DNA from: Campylobacter iguaniorum
GTDB taxonomy: Bacteria; Campylobacterota; Campylobacteria; Campylobacterales; Campylobacteraceae
Reading direction: 5' to 3'
DNA length: 64,000 bases
Assembly: GCF_000736415.1 (NCBI RefSeq)
Contig: NZ_CP009043.1
Span: 310,001-374,000 of the forward strand
Part shown: positions 26,833 through 36,801 of the stretch, one piece after another
Numbering within the stretch: position 1 is the first letter of the stretch
How the letters are laid out: each line of letters starts with the position of its first letter
The notes under the pieces: model-generated
The model's database searches: none
What the model was told of the DNA's origin: nothing
What the model saw: the letters and a program-made list of their open reading frames with translations, nothing else
Program-made: the position numbers and the translations under genes

Positions 26833-27906
26833 TTGGCAGACGATCAAGAAAAAACCGAAGAAGCCACCAGTAAAAAGCTAGAAGACGCTAGAAAAAAAGG
26901 CAACGTTCCCAAATCCCAAGATATGGCAGGATTTGTGACGCTTCTAGTTGGCATTGTGGCGCTTGTCTTTTTGCTCTCTTTTATGGGTAGCAAGGTAGTA
27001 AATTTATATATTTATTATCATCAAATAATAGGGCAAGAGCTGACAAGGGAGCTGTTTTTCAAAATCACTTTGCATACTATGCTTCAGGTTTTGCTTATTA
27101 TTATGCCACTTGCCGTTTGCATTATGATAGCTGGAGTCATAGCAAACGTTATGCAGTTTGGTTTTTTGTTTAGCACAGAGCCACTAAGCCCAAAATTTGA
27201 AAAAATCAATCCTATTAAGGGCATTGCAAATTTATTCTCACTCAAAAAACTCATAGAATCAGTAAAAATAGTTTTAAAAGTCGGTGCTGTTTTTGGTGTG
27301 GCGTTTTATTTTTTCTTGCAGTTTGTCAAAGAGCTTCCGCACACTGTGTTTTTTTCTATGTTTTCTCAACTTTTGTGGCTTAAAGAAAAGATGTTAATAC
27401 TTGCTGGAGTTATGCTTTTACTCTTTTTACTTATTGCAGTTGCCGATCTTTTTATCGTGCGTTTTCAGTATTTCAAAAACCTAAGAATGAGTAAACAAGA
27501 GGTCAAAGATGAGTATAAACAAATGGAAGGAGATCCAAGAGTAAAGGGTCGTATCAGACAAGTCCAGATGCAAACTGCTAGAAAAAGAATGATGCAAAAT
27601 GTAGGCTCAGCCGATGTCGTCATCACAAACCCGACCCACTACGCAGTGGCTTTGCGCTACGATAAAGAAAAAGAAAAAGCCCCAGTCGTCCTAGCTAAAG
27701 GCGTCGATCACTTAGCACTTCGCATAAGGCAGATCGCCACAGAACACGGTATCCAAATAGTAGAAAATCCACCGCTTGCAAGGGAGCTTTATAGAGTTTG
27801 TGACGTCGATGACCAAATACCAGCAAATTTATTCCAAGCAGTGGCTGAAGTGCTAAGCTTTGTATATCTTGGCAATAAATCTAAATTTGCAAATCGGCTA
27901 AAGTAG
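26833..27906 (+). CDS. flhB: Flagellar export apparatus protein FlhB
   Basis: Inner-membrane switch protein of the flagellar type III secretion system. The product is 357 residues: an N-terminal basic segment, four membrane helices (about 33-52, 85-108, 142-165, 186-210), and a cytoplasmic domain with the autocleavage site NPTH at 266-269, where cleavage shifts export from rod/hook to late substrates. The start is TTG, taken because the family opening (ADDQEKTEEATSKKLEDARKKG) follows at once. The gene ends 9 bases inside the convergent nhaA. Confidence 0.98.
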   Translation: MADDQEKTEEATSKKLEDARKKGNVPKSQDMAGFVTLLVGIVALVFLLSFMGSKVVNLYIYYHQIIGQELTRELFFKITLHTMLQVLLIIMPLAVCIMIAGVIANVMQFGFLFSTEPLSPKFEKINPIKGIANLFSLKKLIESVKIVLKVGAVFGVAFYFFLQFVKELPHTVFFSMFSQLLWLKEKMLILAGVMLLLFLLIAVADLFIVRFQYFKNLRMSKQEVKDEYKQMEGDPRVKGRIRQVQMQTARKRMMQNVGSADVVITNPTHYAVALRYDKEKEKAPVVLAKGVDHLALRIRQIATEHGIQIVENPPLARELYRVCDVDDQIPANLFQAVAEVLSFVYLGNKSKFANRLK

Positions 27907-29073
27907 GCTATCTTTACTAGCGCGTCTTAACACGATATATCCCAGCACAGCGCAGACCGTGCTAGCTACTAGTATGGCGATTTTGTTTGCATACAAAAAC
28001 ACATTGCTATCAGCGTAAGCTAGACCATCGACAAACAAGCTCATACTCATACCAACACCAGTTAGAATGCTTAGTCCATATAGATGTAGCCAGTTTGAGC
28101 TTTGTGGTAGGTCGGCGAGTTTTAGCTTGATCGCTAAATATGCGAAGCTAAAGACTCCGATTTGCTTACCTACAAATAATCCAAGCATAATGCCAAGTGG
28201 AACTGGATGAAATAAATTCATCAAAGCATCTTTGCTTAGCACCACTCCAGCATTTGAAAAGGCAAAAATAGGAAGTATCAAAAAGGCAACTATTGGGTGC
28301 AAAAAATGCATTATGGAGTTTAGCATTCCATGCTCACTATCGCCATATTCATCTTTTAAAGGTATAAACAAACTAGCGATAATCCCAGCCAAAGTGGCAT
28401 GAACTCCGCTTTTTAACACAGCTACCCACAAAATGATGCCACAAGCAAGGTACAAAAGCTTGTTTTGGTTGTTTTTGTAGTTTAAAACTGCCAGTGCGAT
28501 TATGGCAAATAGCGAAAGAATGAGAGAAAATATGCTAAGTTTGGTTGTGTAGAATATCGCTATAATCACGATCGCCGCGACGTCATCGATGATGGCAAGA
28601 CTTAGTAAAAACAGCTTCAAACTTACTGGAATTTTGCTTCCAAGCAAAAACAAAATGGCTAGAGCAAATGCCGTGTCACTCACAGTAGGAATAGCCCAGC
28701 CATGGACATTGAAGTCGTTTGAGTGGTTTAGAGCGTAAAATATTAGAGCTGGAAATATAACCCCACCGATGCCAGCGATGGCTGGAAGTGCGACCTTTTT
28801 TATGGAGTTTAATTCGCCCTCTAAAAACTCATATTTTAGCTCAAGCCCAATCATGAAGAAAAATATAGCCATAAGTCCGTCATTTACCCAAAGTATTGTT
28901 GGTTTGACTATAGAAAAATTGCCAAATATCACGCCAGAATCAAGTCTTAGAATTTCAGTATAAAATCCGTTTAAAGCACCATTATTGGCTAGTATTAGAG
29001 CTAAAATCATCGAAAAAATGATGAGAATTCCGCTGGCTGATTCTTTTTGTAAAAATGCTTTTATGCTGTCCAA
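27898..29073 (-). CDS. nhaA: Na+/H+ antiporter NhaA
   Basis: Sodium/proton exchanger of the inner membrane used for pH and salt homeostasis. The 391-residue product has about 12 membrane helices. The family segments LWVNDGLMAIFFFMIGLELK, PTVSDTAFALAILFLLG and LAIIDDVAAIVIIAIFY are intact; the last holds the ion-binding Asp pair. The start is TTG. It lies downstream of uvrA on the same strand, separated by a hairpin and its own -10 box, and its 3' end overlaps flhB. Confidence 0.97.
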   Translation of the reverse strand: MDSIKAFLQKESASGILIIFSMILALILANNGALNGFYTEILRLDSGVIFGNFSIVKPTILWVNDGLMAIFFFMIGLELKYEFLEGELNSIKKVALPAIAGIGGVIFPALIFYALNHSNDFNVHGWAIPTVSDTAFALAILFLLGSKIPVSLKLFLLSLAIIDDVAAIVIIAIFYTTKLSIFSLILSLFAIIALAVLNYKNNQNKLLYLACGIILWVAVLKSGVHATLAGIIASLFIPLKDEYGDSEHGMLNSIMHFLHPIVAFLILPIFAFSNAGVVLSKDALMNLFHPVPLGIMLGLFVGKQIGVFSFAYLAIKLKLADLPQSSNWLHLYGLSILTGVGMSMSLFVDGLAYADSNVFLYANKIAILVASTVCAVLGYIVLRRASKDSLL

Positions 29074-29123
29074 ATTTGACCTTTTGATAATATTTGAGAT
29101 TAAGATTGTAATATTTATGTAAG

Positions 29124-29129
29124 ATTATA
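29124..29129 (-). promoter_or_regulatory. -10 element of nhaA
   Basis: On the complementary strand this reads TATAAT, about 50 bases before the nhaA TTG start, just past the uvrA hairpin. Confidence 0.5.
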
Positions 29130-29176
29130 GTTTAAATTTGTAAATATAAATTTAAACTAATACATATAAGTAGTTA

Positions 29177-29197
29177 TAAGAGAGAAAATCTCTCTTA
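29177..29197 (-). terminator. Hairpin after uvrA
   Basis: Perfect inverted repeat TAAGAGAGA / TCTCTCTTA with a 3-base loop, beginning 3 bases after the uvrA stop codon. No long T run follows on the minus strand, so termination strength is uncertain. Confidence 0.55.
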
Positions 29198-29199
29198 AA

Positions 29200-32031
29200 T
29201 CACTTCATCAGCCCCATTTGCTTTAGCTCATCAACTAAAAATTCGCCAGTAAATGAGCCTGTTTTTTTGTGTCCCTTTGCTACTTCTATAGGACTTCCTT
29301 TTGCCACTACTTTTCCACCGCCAGCTCCACCATTTGGCCCCATATCGATAAGATAATCGCAGTTTTTAATGACGTCTAGATTATGCTCGATTACGATGAC
29401 TGAGTTGCCAAGCTCAACTAAGTGGTGCAAGACCTTTGTGAGTTTATCCACATCGGCAAAATGCAGACCAGTCGTCGGCTCATCAAGTACGTAAAGAGTG
29501 TTGCCAGTATCGCTTCTGCTAAGCTCTTTTGCTAGTTTGATACGTTGTGCTTCACCGCCACTAAGCGTGGTTGCTGGCTGGCCTAAAGTGACATAATCAA
29601 GCCCCACGTCAGCTATCGTCTTTAGCTTAGAGTAGATTTTTGGCACTGCTTTGAAAAACTCTAAAGCTTCTAAAACACTCATATTTAGCACTTCTGAGAT
29701 GTTTTTGCCTTTGTATTCTATCTCTAGAGTTTGGGCGTTATATCTTGCACCCTTGCATATATCGCAAACCACGTTGATATCAGGCAAAAAGTGCATTTCG
29801 ACTGTGATTTCGCCCTCGCCACTACACTTTTCACATCGCCCACCTTTGACATTGAAGCTAAATCTTCCTATTTTATAGCCCCTAAGTTTGGCTTCTTTGG
29901 TCGCTGCAAAAAGATTTCTTATCTCATCCATTACGCCTGTATAGGTGGCTGGATTGCTCCTTGGAGTACGTCCTATTGGGCTTTGATCTAGATAGATGAC
30001 CTTGTCGAGTTGCTCTAAGCCTTCTATTTTAGCGTCTTTTACTTTTTGGACTTTTTTGGCTCTATTTAGCTCTTCGAGTGCGTTTGGAAGCAAGGTTTGA
30101 AGCACAAGCGAGCTTTTGCCACTTCCGCTAACTCCAGTGATACCTACTAGATTACGAAGTGGAAATTTAACACTCAAATTTGATATATTATTCAAATTTA
30201 CATTACTTACGCTTATCCACTCTTTTTGTTTTCTAGCTTGGTAGTAGTTGATTGATTTTTCACCATTTATGTATAGGGCTGTCTGCGTGCTGCTATTTTT
30301 TAGCTCATTTGGAGTGCCGCTAAATACAACTTCACCGCCATTTATCCCAGCTCCTGGACCTATATCGACCACATAGTCAGCTGCTTCTATCGTCTTTTTA
30401 TCGTGTTCGACGACTATGACTGTGTTGCCCTTTTCTTGCAAGCTTCTTAGGGTTTTGATGAGCTTGAGCGTATCTCTTTCATGAAGCCCAATACTTGGCT
30501 CATCAAGCACGTACATAACGCCACTTAGCCCACTTCCTATTTGGCTAGCGATACGGATTCTTTGAGCTTCACCACCGCTAATAGTCCTAGCATCACGCCC
30601 AAGACTAAGATAGCCAAGACCTACATCATATAAGAAAAATAGCCTTTCGTTTATCTCTTTTAGAATCGGAGTGGCGATGGCTCTGTTTTGCTCGCTAAGG
30701 TAGCTGAAATTTGCCTTATCGCTAAAAAATTTGGTGCAGTCTTCTATGCTCATACTTATAAGCTCGCCTATGGTTTTATTTGCTACTTGCACTGCTAAAC
30801 TCTCGCTTTTTAGGCGTTTGCCCTTACATTCGCTGCACTCTTTTTCTGTCATATACTCACTAAAATCCTTATCATCTTTTAAAATTTCATAAGCGATTTT
30901 CATGACACCTTCAAAAGTCTTGCTTATCTTGTGTCTTTTCCACAAAAAATCAATATTTTTTGCATTTCCGTATAAAATCAGCCTTTTTTCTTCATCGCTT
31001 AGCTCTGAATAAGGCGTCTTGATACTTATGTCATTTTGTTCGCAAAACGCAAGGCTAAATTTATAAAAATAGCTTTTATTAAAGCCATACATTACTTTTA
31101 TCGCACCTTGCTCGATTGATAGACTATCATCTATTATTTTGTTTAAGTCTAGGCTGAAGCGAATCCCAAGTCCATCGCAGCTTGGACAAGCGCCTTTTGG
31201 TGAGTTGAAGCTAAAGCTAAGGGGTTCAAGCTGTTCAAATGAGATTTTACAATCAAAACAAGCGCAATGCTCGCTGAAATGAATGTAGCTTTTTTCAAGC
31301 CCTAGCTCAGCAGCGTTGCTTATATCGATTTCGACCTCGCCATAGCTTTCGTGCAATGCTTTTTCCACGTCACTTGCGATGCGTGAGCTATTATCAGGAT
31401 TTACTACAACTCTATCAATGACTACTTTTATCGTGTGCTTTTTGGTCTTGCTTAGCTCTATATCTTCATCAAGCCTTACCATTACGCCATCAATCATCGC
31501 TCTTATGTAGCCTTTATTCCTAAGGCTTTCTAAATTTGACTCAAAGCTACCTTTTTTCTCTCTGATAAGTGGGGCAAGTATAGTGATTTTTGCATCTTGT
31601 GGTAGATTTAAAATCTGCTCGATGATGTCGCTTGCACTCATTTTTGAGACTTCTTTTCCACATTTATGGCAGTGTTGGACGCCAACTCTAGCGTATAATA
31701 ATCTAAGATAATCGTAAATTTCAGTTATTGTCCCGACAGTAGAGCGTGGGTTTTTACTAGTAGATTTTTGGTCTATGGCGATAGCTGGAGTAAGACCTTC
31801 TATGTGATCGACATCTGGCTTGCCAAATTTATCCAAAAATTGCCTTGCGTAGCTAGATAAACTCTCTATATAGCGTCTTTGCCCTTCAGCATAAAGCGTA
31901 TCAAAAGCAAGCGTACTCTTGCCACTTCCACTAAGTCCAGTAAATACAACTAGCTTGTTTTTTGGTATTTCTAGACTGATATTTTTTAAGTTGTGCTCTT
32001 TGGCACCTGTTATTTTTATGGTATCGTTCAT
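29200..32031 (-). CDS. uvrA: Excinuclease ABC subunit UvrA
   Basis: DNA damage sensor of nucleotide excision repair. The 943-residue product holds two ABC ATPase modules: Walker A GLSGSGKSTLAFDT near residue 32 and GVSGSGKSSLVLQT near 635, with signature sequences TISGGEAQRIRIA and TLSGGEAQRIKLA. Zinc-finger cysteines appear in CHKC, CPSC and the CEKCSGEGEITVEMHFL/CDICKG pair. The gene stands alone on the minus strand, with a poor ribosome site before its ATG. Confidence 0.99.
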   Translation of the reverse strand: MNDTIKITGAKEHNLKNISLEIPKNKLVVFTGLSGSGKSTLAFDTLYAEGQRRYIESLSSYARQFLDKFGKPDVDHIEGLTPAIAIDQKSTSKNPRSTVGTITEIYDYLRLLYARVGVQHCHKCGKEVSKMSASDIIEQILNLPQDAKITILAPLIREKKGSFESNLESLRNKGYIRAMIDGVMVRLDEDIELSKTKKHTIKVVIDRVVVNPDNSSRIASDVEKALHESYGEVEIDISNAAELGLEKSYIHFSEHCACFDCKISFEQLEPLSFSFNSPKGACPSCDGLGIRFSLDLNKIIDDSLSIEQGAIKVMYGFNKSYFYKFSLAFCEQNDISIKTPYSELSDEEKRLILYGNAKNIDFLWKRHKISKTFEGVMKIAYEILKDDKDFSEYMTEKECSECKGKRLKSESLAVQVANKTIGELISMSIEDCTKFFSDKANFSYLSEQNRAIATPILKEINERLFFLYDVGLGYLSLGRDARTISGGEAQRIRIASQIGSGLSGVMYVLDEPSIGLHERDTLKLIKTLRSLQEKGNTVIVVEHDKKTIEAADYVVDIGPGAGINGGEVVFSGTPNELKNSSTQTALYINGEKSINYYQARKQKEWISVSNVNLNNISNLSVKFPLRNLVGITGVSGSGKSSLVLQTLLPNALEELNRAKKVQKVKDAKIEGLEQLDKVIYLDQSPIGRTPRSNPATYTGVMDEIRNLFAATKEAKLRGYKIGRFSFNVKGGRCEKCSGEGEITVEMHFLPDINVVCDICKGARYNAQTLEIEYKGKNISEVLNMSVLEALEFFKAVPKIYSKLKTIADVGLDYVTLGQPATTLSGGEAQRIKLAKELSRSDTGNTLYVLDEPTTGLHFADVDKLTKVLHHLVELGNSVIVIEHNLDVIKNCDYLIDMGPNGGAGGGKVVAKGSPIEVAKGHKKTGSFTGEFLVDELKQMGLMK

Positions 32032-32262
32032 ATTTTATCCGTTAAATTTAAAATCTGATATTATATCAAATTAACTTTAACCCTAAAGTAATCCAAATTT
32101 AAATTTATTGTTTAAATAATAATTTATATTATCCAAATAATGTTACTAAATTTCACACTTTGAATAAAAAAAAGATAAAATGTAATAATTTTACACTAAA
32201 TCATAAAATTTATTGATAGAATGTTAAATCAAATTTGAAAAATTATTATAAAAGGTGAATTT

Positions 32263-33921
32263 ATGTCAAATCCTAACATTCCTGTTGACAAAAAGACAAG
32301 CACGGTTCAAATCGTTGGTCTTTTTGGTGGTATTTTGGCTGCCTTGCTTGTGTATTATATGATGCCAAGCAACGCTGGAGATATAGCACAAGCTGCTGCT
32401 AATGGCAAGAAACTAAACGTCGATGGCCTTCCTATCGTGGCTGCTGTGGCAGTGCTTATGGGTATTTGGTGGATGACTGAAGCTATCGCTCTTCCAGCAA
32501 CTGCTTTGCTTCCTATGGTTTTGTTCCCGCTTCTTGGTGTTGATAGCTTCAAATCAGCTGCTACTCCTTATGCTAGTGATACAATATATCTATTTATGGG
32601 TGGGTTTGTTCTTGCTCTTGCTATGCAAAAGTGGAATTTACATACTAGAATAGCCCTTACTATCGTGCTTCTTATGGGTGCAAGCCCTAGAAAGCTAATC
32701 GGTGGATTTATGGTAGCAACTGGCTTTTTATCTATGTGGGTTAGCAATACTGCAACTGCTGTTATGATGCTTCCTGTTGGACTTTCAGTACTTCACTTAG
32801 TCGGCAAGCTTACTGGCAAGGATGACGGTACGGTAGAAGGCGATATGAGACACCTTGATGAGGTACAAAGAAAAGGCGCGCAAGGTGGTATCGTAAATGC
32901 AGTGCTACACAAAGGTAAAGATATAGTCTCAGAAGTCAAAGAAAGAACTAAATCTTATAGTTCAAATTTCGGTATAGCTTTGATGCTTGGTATTGCTTAC
33001 GCTGCTTCTATTGGCTCACTTTCTACTATCATAGGAACACCACCAAACGCACTTCTTGTGGCTCATATGAAAAATGAATTTGGTATTGAAATCGGCTTTG
33101 GCGAATGGATGCTTATGGGCTTACCACTTAGCATTATCATGATGGCTGCTTGTTGGGCGATACTTGTTTATTGGTTGTTCCCACCTGAGATAGATGAGAT
33201 ACCTGGCGGCAAAGAGGTTATCAAAGACGAATACAAAAAATTAGGCTCAATGAGTTGTGCTGAAAAACTAGTAGGAACAGTGTTTGTACTAGCTGCACTT
33301 TGCTGGGTTTTCTTAGGATTCATACTTAAATCTTATGGTATAAAAGTAGGTAGTCTTGATACTATCGTAGCGATGAGCGTTGCGGTGCTACTTTTCATCA
33401 TACCTGCAAACAAAAGCGGTGAGAGACTTATAGACTGGGACAGTGCGAAAAAGCTTCCTTGGGATATTTTACTACTTTTTGGTGGTGGTCTTGCGCTTTC
33501 AGCTCAGTTTGGCAAAACAGGATTATCGCTATGGATAGGCGAGCAAGTTTCAGTGCTTGGAGCTATGCCAATCGTAGCTGTAATACTCATAGTAACTGCT
33601 CTTGTTATTTTCCTTACAGAAATCACATCAAACACCGCAACTGCTGCTGCATTCTTGCCAGTTATCGCGGGCGTGGCTATCGGTCTTGGATATGAGGGCG
33701 GAAATGTTATGTTATTTACAATTCCTGTTGCTTTGGCTGCTACTTGTGCCTTTATGCTTCCAGTCGCAACCCCGCCAAATGCGATCGCTTATGGCTCAGG
33801 ATATGTAAGGATTTCAAATATGATAAAAGCTGGTTTATGGCTAAATATCATTGGAATATTCTTGATAACTTCTGTAGTACTTTTGCTTGCTACAAGCGTA
33901 TTTGGTATCTCTATCAAATAA
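32263..33921 (+). CDS. DASS-family (SLC13) sodium/dicarboxylate symporter
   Basis: A 552-residue polytopic membrane protein of the divalent anion:sodium symporter family. Both signature SNT motifs are present: WVSNTATAVMMLP (about residues 156-168) and ITSNTATAAAFLPV (about 448-461); each lies in a re-entrant hairpin that binds sodium and substrate. GTPPNALLVA and ATPPNAIAYGSGY are the paired Pro-Asn loops. C4-dicarboxylates such as succinate or fumarate are likely substrates, but the sequence does not fix this. A stem-loop follows; 231 A/T-rich bases precede it with only a weak TAGAAT box at 32217. Confidence 0.92.
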   Translation: MSNPNIPVDKKTSTVQIVGLFGGILAALLVYYMMPSNAGDIAQAAANGKKLNVDGLPIVAAVAVLMGIWWMTEAIALPATALLPMVLFPLLGVDSFKSAATPYASDTIYLFMGGFVLALAMQKWNLHTRIALTIVLLMGASPRKLIGGFMVATGFLSMWVSNTATAVMMLPVGLSVLHLVGKLTGKDDGTVEGDMRHLDEVQRKGAQGGIVNAVLHKGKDIVSEVKERTKSYSSNFGIALMLGIAYAASIGSLSTIIGTPPNALLVAHMKNEFGIEIGFGEWMLMGLPLSIIMMAACWAILVYWLFPPEIDEIPGGKEVIKDEYKKLGSMSCAEKLVGTVFVLAALCWVFLGFILKSYGIKVGSLDTIVAMSVAVLLFIIPANKSGERLIDWDSAKKLPWDILLLFGGGLALSAQFGKTGLSLWIGEQVSVLGAMPIVAVILIVTALVIFLTEITSNTATAAAFLPVIAGVAIGLGYEGGNVMLFTIPVALAATCAFMLPVATPPNAIAYGSGYVRISNMIKAGLWLNIIGIFLITSVVLLLATSVFGISIK

Positions 33922-33950
33922 TTTTGCAAATAAAACTTTGCAAATATCTT

Positions 33951-33978
33951 TTATCCCCAAATTCAAATTTGGGGATAA
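33951..33978 (+). terminator. Strong hairpin after the symporter gene
   Basis: Perfect 13-bp inverted repeat TTATCCCCAAATT / AATTTGGGGATAA with a 2-base loop, 30 bases after the stop codon. Two copies of the palindrome TTTGCAAA lie just before it (33924-33944). Confidence 0.65.
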
Positions 33979-34182
33979 GCTCTCAAATCTAAACTGTTAC
34001 GAAAAGTTACAGATAATTAAATTTTTATAAATTCAATGTAAAATTTTATCTATTTGATATAAATTTAGCTCACTGGAAATTTTCAGTATAATTTTTTGTT
34101 TATTTGTAATTATTAAATCACTAAATTTAAATTTGTAAAACTTAAGTAGACTGTAAAATATTTTAATATAAAGGATAAAAAG

Positions 34183-34623
34183 GTGAAGAAATTTCTACTC
34201 ATAGCAGCTTTGTTTGCTAGCTTTGTATTTGGAGGTGAGAAGATGCTTGTAACTGGTTTTAGTCCGCTTGAAGTCGGCGAAACTTCTACAAAATTACAAA
34301 ATATCTTAAACGAAAAAGGGCTTAAAATATTTGGTGTGTTTGAGCATTCTAAATTAGCTAAAGAAGCTGGTTTACAGATGAGCGATACCGTCGTGGTGGC
34401 TTTTGGGGCTCCAAAAGCTGGAACTCCACTTATGCAGTGTGAGCCTAGCATAGCTTTAGAGCTTCCTTTAAAAATGGTAATTTATAAAAATAAAGATGGC
34501 AAAACTGTCGTGGCATACGATGATATTAAAAATATTGCGAAACGCTATGACGCAAACTGCGATGAGGTAATTGCGAAGCTAAGCGCAGCTCAAGCTAACT
34601 TTTTTAAGGCTATAACTAAGTAA
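34183..34623 (+). CDS. Exported DUF302-domain protein
   Basis: A 146-residue protein with a cleavable signal peptide (about residues 1-17, KKFLLIAALFASFVFG). The mature part is a DUF302 domain, with the family's FEHSKLAKEAGLQM and VVVAFGAPKAGTPLMQCEPSIALELPLKMVIYK segments. DUF302 proteins are small dimeric beta/alpha proteins of unknown role. The start is GTG, with AAGGATAAAAAG upstream. A possible -10 (TAAAAT) lies at 34154. It is monocistronic and ends at a hairpin. Confidence 0.85.
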   Translation: MKKFLLIAALFASFVFGGEKMLVTGFSPLEVGETSTKLQNILNEKGLKIFGVFEHSKLAKEAGLQMSDTVVVAFGAPKAGTPLMQCEPSIALELPLKMVIYKNKDGKTVVAYDDIKNIAKRYDANCDEVIAKLSAAQANFFKAITK

Positions 34624-34634
34624 ATTGATTTAAT

Positions 34635-34683
34635 ATTTTGCTCCAAATTTTAAGCTAGACAAATAAAATTTTGGAGCCAAAAT
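34635..34683 (+). terminator. Inverted repeat after the DUF302 gene
   Basis: ATTTTGCTCCAAATTTT (34635-34651) pairs with AAAATTTTGGAGCCAAAAT (34665-34683) with two single-base bulges, a stem of about 17 pairs. The right arm copies the sequence around the trpE start region, so this may be a relic of duplication as well as a terminator. Confidence 0.5.
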
Positions 34684-34925
34684 GTGTGTAAATATATTAT
34701 ATTTTTTACGTTAGATGTGGGCTAAATCTTGATATAAATAAAATACTTTAAAAATCCAAATACTTATATATTTTGGATTAAAATTTGACTTGCTACGGTC
34801 GATGTTAAATTTAGTATCTTAAATTTAATTTAATTTTTTTCTTAATTTAAACTTTAATTGTGTATTAAGTGTTATTTAGAAATAATTTAAAATATATTTT
34901 ATTTTATAAAAAGGTTGTATGGGCT

Positions 34926-35905
34926 ATGGATAAACTAAATTTATTATCGCAACAAAATTATGCGCTTTTGTATAATCAAGAAAAAACGGCTAGCAACTTA
35001 GCCCAAACTACCACTTCTGATATGGATGAGCTAAATCAGATATGGATACATGGGATGGGTGGCAAAAGCGATCTACAAACAAGCTACAATGAGACGAATG
35101 CCCAGTATTTAGCAAAATATGGCATGGGAGTAGACGAGTCCTTAGAGTGGAAAGAGCAGATTAAATTAGGCAAGATGAATGAAAACTACCCACTCACAGG
35201 CTACACAAGAGATAAAGAGGCAAATATCAGCATTTAGGGCAAGCTTATGGGCTATGATCCAGACTTTAGCCAACAAGAGATTAATGATTTAAAGAGATTT
35301 ATCAATGAAAGCGGTGGGCTGGCTTTGAGAGTGCGTGGAGTTTTACAATTACAGACAAAAATAGAGCATATAGCGTGGACGAGGCGGCTGAGCTTTTTAC
35401 TGGGAGCGTTCAAAAAGCAGGACTAGCTAAGATGTTTTTTGAGTCTAAGCCAAGCAAAGACGGAATAGATGGTGTAAAAATAAGCTTCAATCTTGTTAAA
35501 AGCATAGAGCTTCTAGACTCAAATTTAAGCATAGACGACTTCAAAGCGCAGTGGGCAAAGAACGTCCTTGATGTAAGATATGGATTAAATCTTGATGAGG
35601 AAAATGCAAAATATGCTATAGATATTTTAAACGAGTTAAAATCTGGTAAAAGTGAAATTTGGGATGAATTAAATCCTAAAGCTAACCAAAATACGCAAGA
35701 CCCGCAAGAAGACGCTAAACAAAACGAGCAAAAAGATAAGCCATTTAGCTTATTCAAGGCTACTCAAAAAACTAGCTACAATGAAGCTCCAGCTTCAGCT
35801 TTAAAGCATTTTTATGAGCTGATAAAGACTGAATTTGATAATGGCAAAAGTGAGCTTGAAATCCTAAAAATGATAGCTAAAAATAGCATAAATATAATAG
35901 CATAA
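34926..35905 (+). pseudogene. Broken gene for an unrecognised secreted-type protein
   Basis: One reading frame can be followed through two lesions. From ATG 34926 (MDKLNLLSQQNY) it runs to TAG at 35235-35237, continues in the same frame as GKLMGYDPDFSQQEINDLKR, then must shift by one base near 35310-35325 to continue as FESAWSFTITDKNRAYSVDE to 35905. Repaired, it would be about 326 residues. There is no signal peptide or membrane segment; the C-terminal third is Gln/Asn/Lys-rich with a terminal helix. Its last helix resembles that of the next gene (FYELIK...ILKMIAKNSI against FLEFLK...LLKNIEKSNI), so the two may be related. Function unknown. Confidence 0.7.
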
Positions 35906-35925
35906 TTATTTTAAAAGGGTATTAA

Positions 35926-36801
35926 ATGGATATTAAAAACGCTGTCACGCCAATCAATGTTCCAACATTAAATAATGGCGTGAAATTATATAACAAAAAT
36001 GAAGAGACAAGGCTAGATGCATTGGCTGGTGGATTTGATCTCATAACGCCTATGTGGCAATACCACAAAGATGGTGCTCAAAAAGGCGCGTATCAAAGTA
36101 GCTTGGAGAGTGATTTTTTAATCACTGGGTCGATTAGAACTACTATTTTTGGCATGGAAACATATGCTAATTTTGACGCTAAAATCAACTGGACAAACAC
36201 GGCAAATAAAGCTTTAATGGAATTTAATCTAGCTTTAGGCGAGGATTTTAAAAAGTCAGATTTTAGTAAAGACGAGCTAGAAAAAGTTGGTTTGGATCTA
36301 AAAAATATGCCAAATTTAAAGCAAAATATAGACAAATCAACTGTTTTTAATATATTTTTATATCAAAATATCAATAAATATCTTGATGTTGATTACGCTA
36401 TACAAAAGCTCCTTAACTCTGGAGTCTATGAAAAAGGCAATGAAGAAGAAGATAGACAGATAAAAGAATTTGTCAAATACCAGCTCATGGCTCACTGGGA
36501 AAGCAGCCCAGCAAGCATGGAATTTGTTAAAAATTTGACTAAAGATATGGATTTAAACAATGCAAAAATAGAAAAATCCAAAGATGATAATCAAGCAACT
36601 GAGCCACAAAACGAACCCAAATCGGATGAAAAATCCCCAAGAAAAGCCATAGAAGGCAAAAGTCAAGACAATACAACCTATAGCCAAAGTAGTCAAATTT
36701 ATTCAAAGGCTTTTTTGGAATTTTTAAAATCGCAAAATTTAGATAGTAGCTCCATGGCAGAACTCCTAAAAAACATAGAAAAAAGCAATATCAAAGTGTA
36801 G
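35926..36801 (+). CDS. Unrecognised protein, intact member of the accessory block
   Basis: A 291-residue open frame with an AAAGGG site before the ATG, 20 bases after the broken gene. I do not recognise the family. The N-terminal two thirds look globular (GGFDLITPMWQYHKDG, SDFLITGSIRTTIFGMETYANF). Residues about 205-250 form a polar Lys/Glu/Gln/Asn linker, and the last 40 residues form a predicted helix similar to that of the preceding pseudogene. No signal peptide is seen. The style (no signal, polar linker, terminal helix) would suit a protein secreted through the flagellar apparatus, but this is inference. Confidence 0.6.
   Translation: MDIKNAVTPINVPTLNNGVKLYNKNEETRLDALAGGFDLITPMWQYHKDGAQKGAYQSSLESDFLITGSIRTTIFGMETYANFDAKINWTNTANKALMEFNLALGEDFKKSDFSKDELEKVGLDLKNMPNLKQNIDKSTVFNIFLYQNINKYLDVDYAIQKLLNSGVYEKGNEEEDRQIKEFVKYQLMAHWESSPASMEFVKNLTKDMDLNNAKIEKSKDDNQATEPQNEPKSDEKSPRKAIEGKSQDNTTYSQSSQIYSKAFLEFLKSQNLDSSSMAELLKNIEKSNIKV

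Noticed and set aside
29731-29991. Plus-strand open frame opposite uvrA
   Set aside because: Antisense to the zinc-finger region of uvrA; no start signal and no coherent composition.
33922-33946. Twin TTTGCAAA palindromes as an operator
   Set aside because: They lie just after a stop codon and before a terminator, not in front of a gene; probably incidental.
34682-34714. Short leader peptide (MCVNIL...) after the DUF302 gene as a trp leader
   Set aside because: It contains no tryptophan codon, lies 3.5 kb from trpE and has no downstream attenuator.
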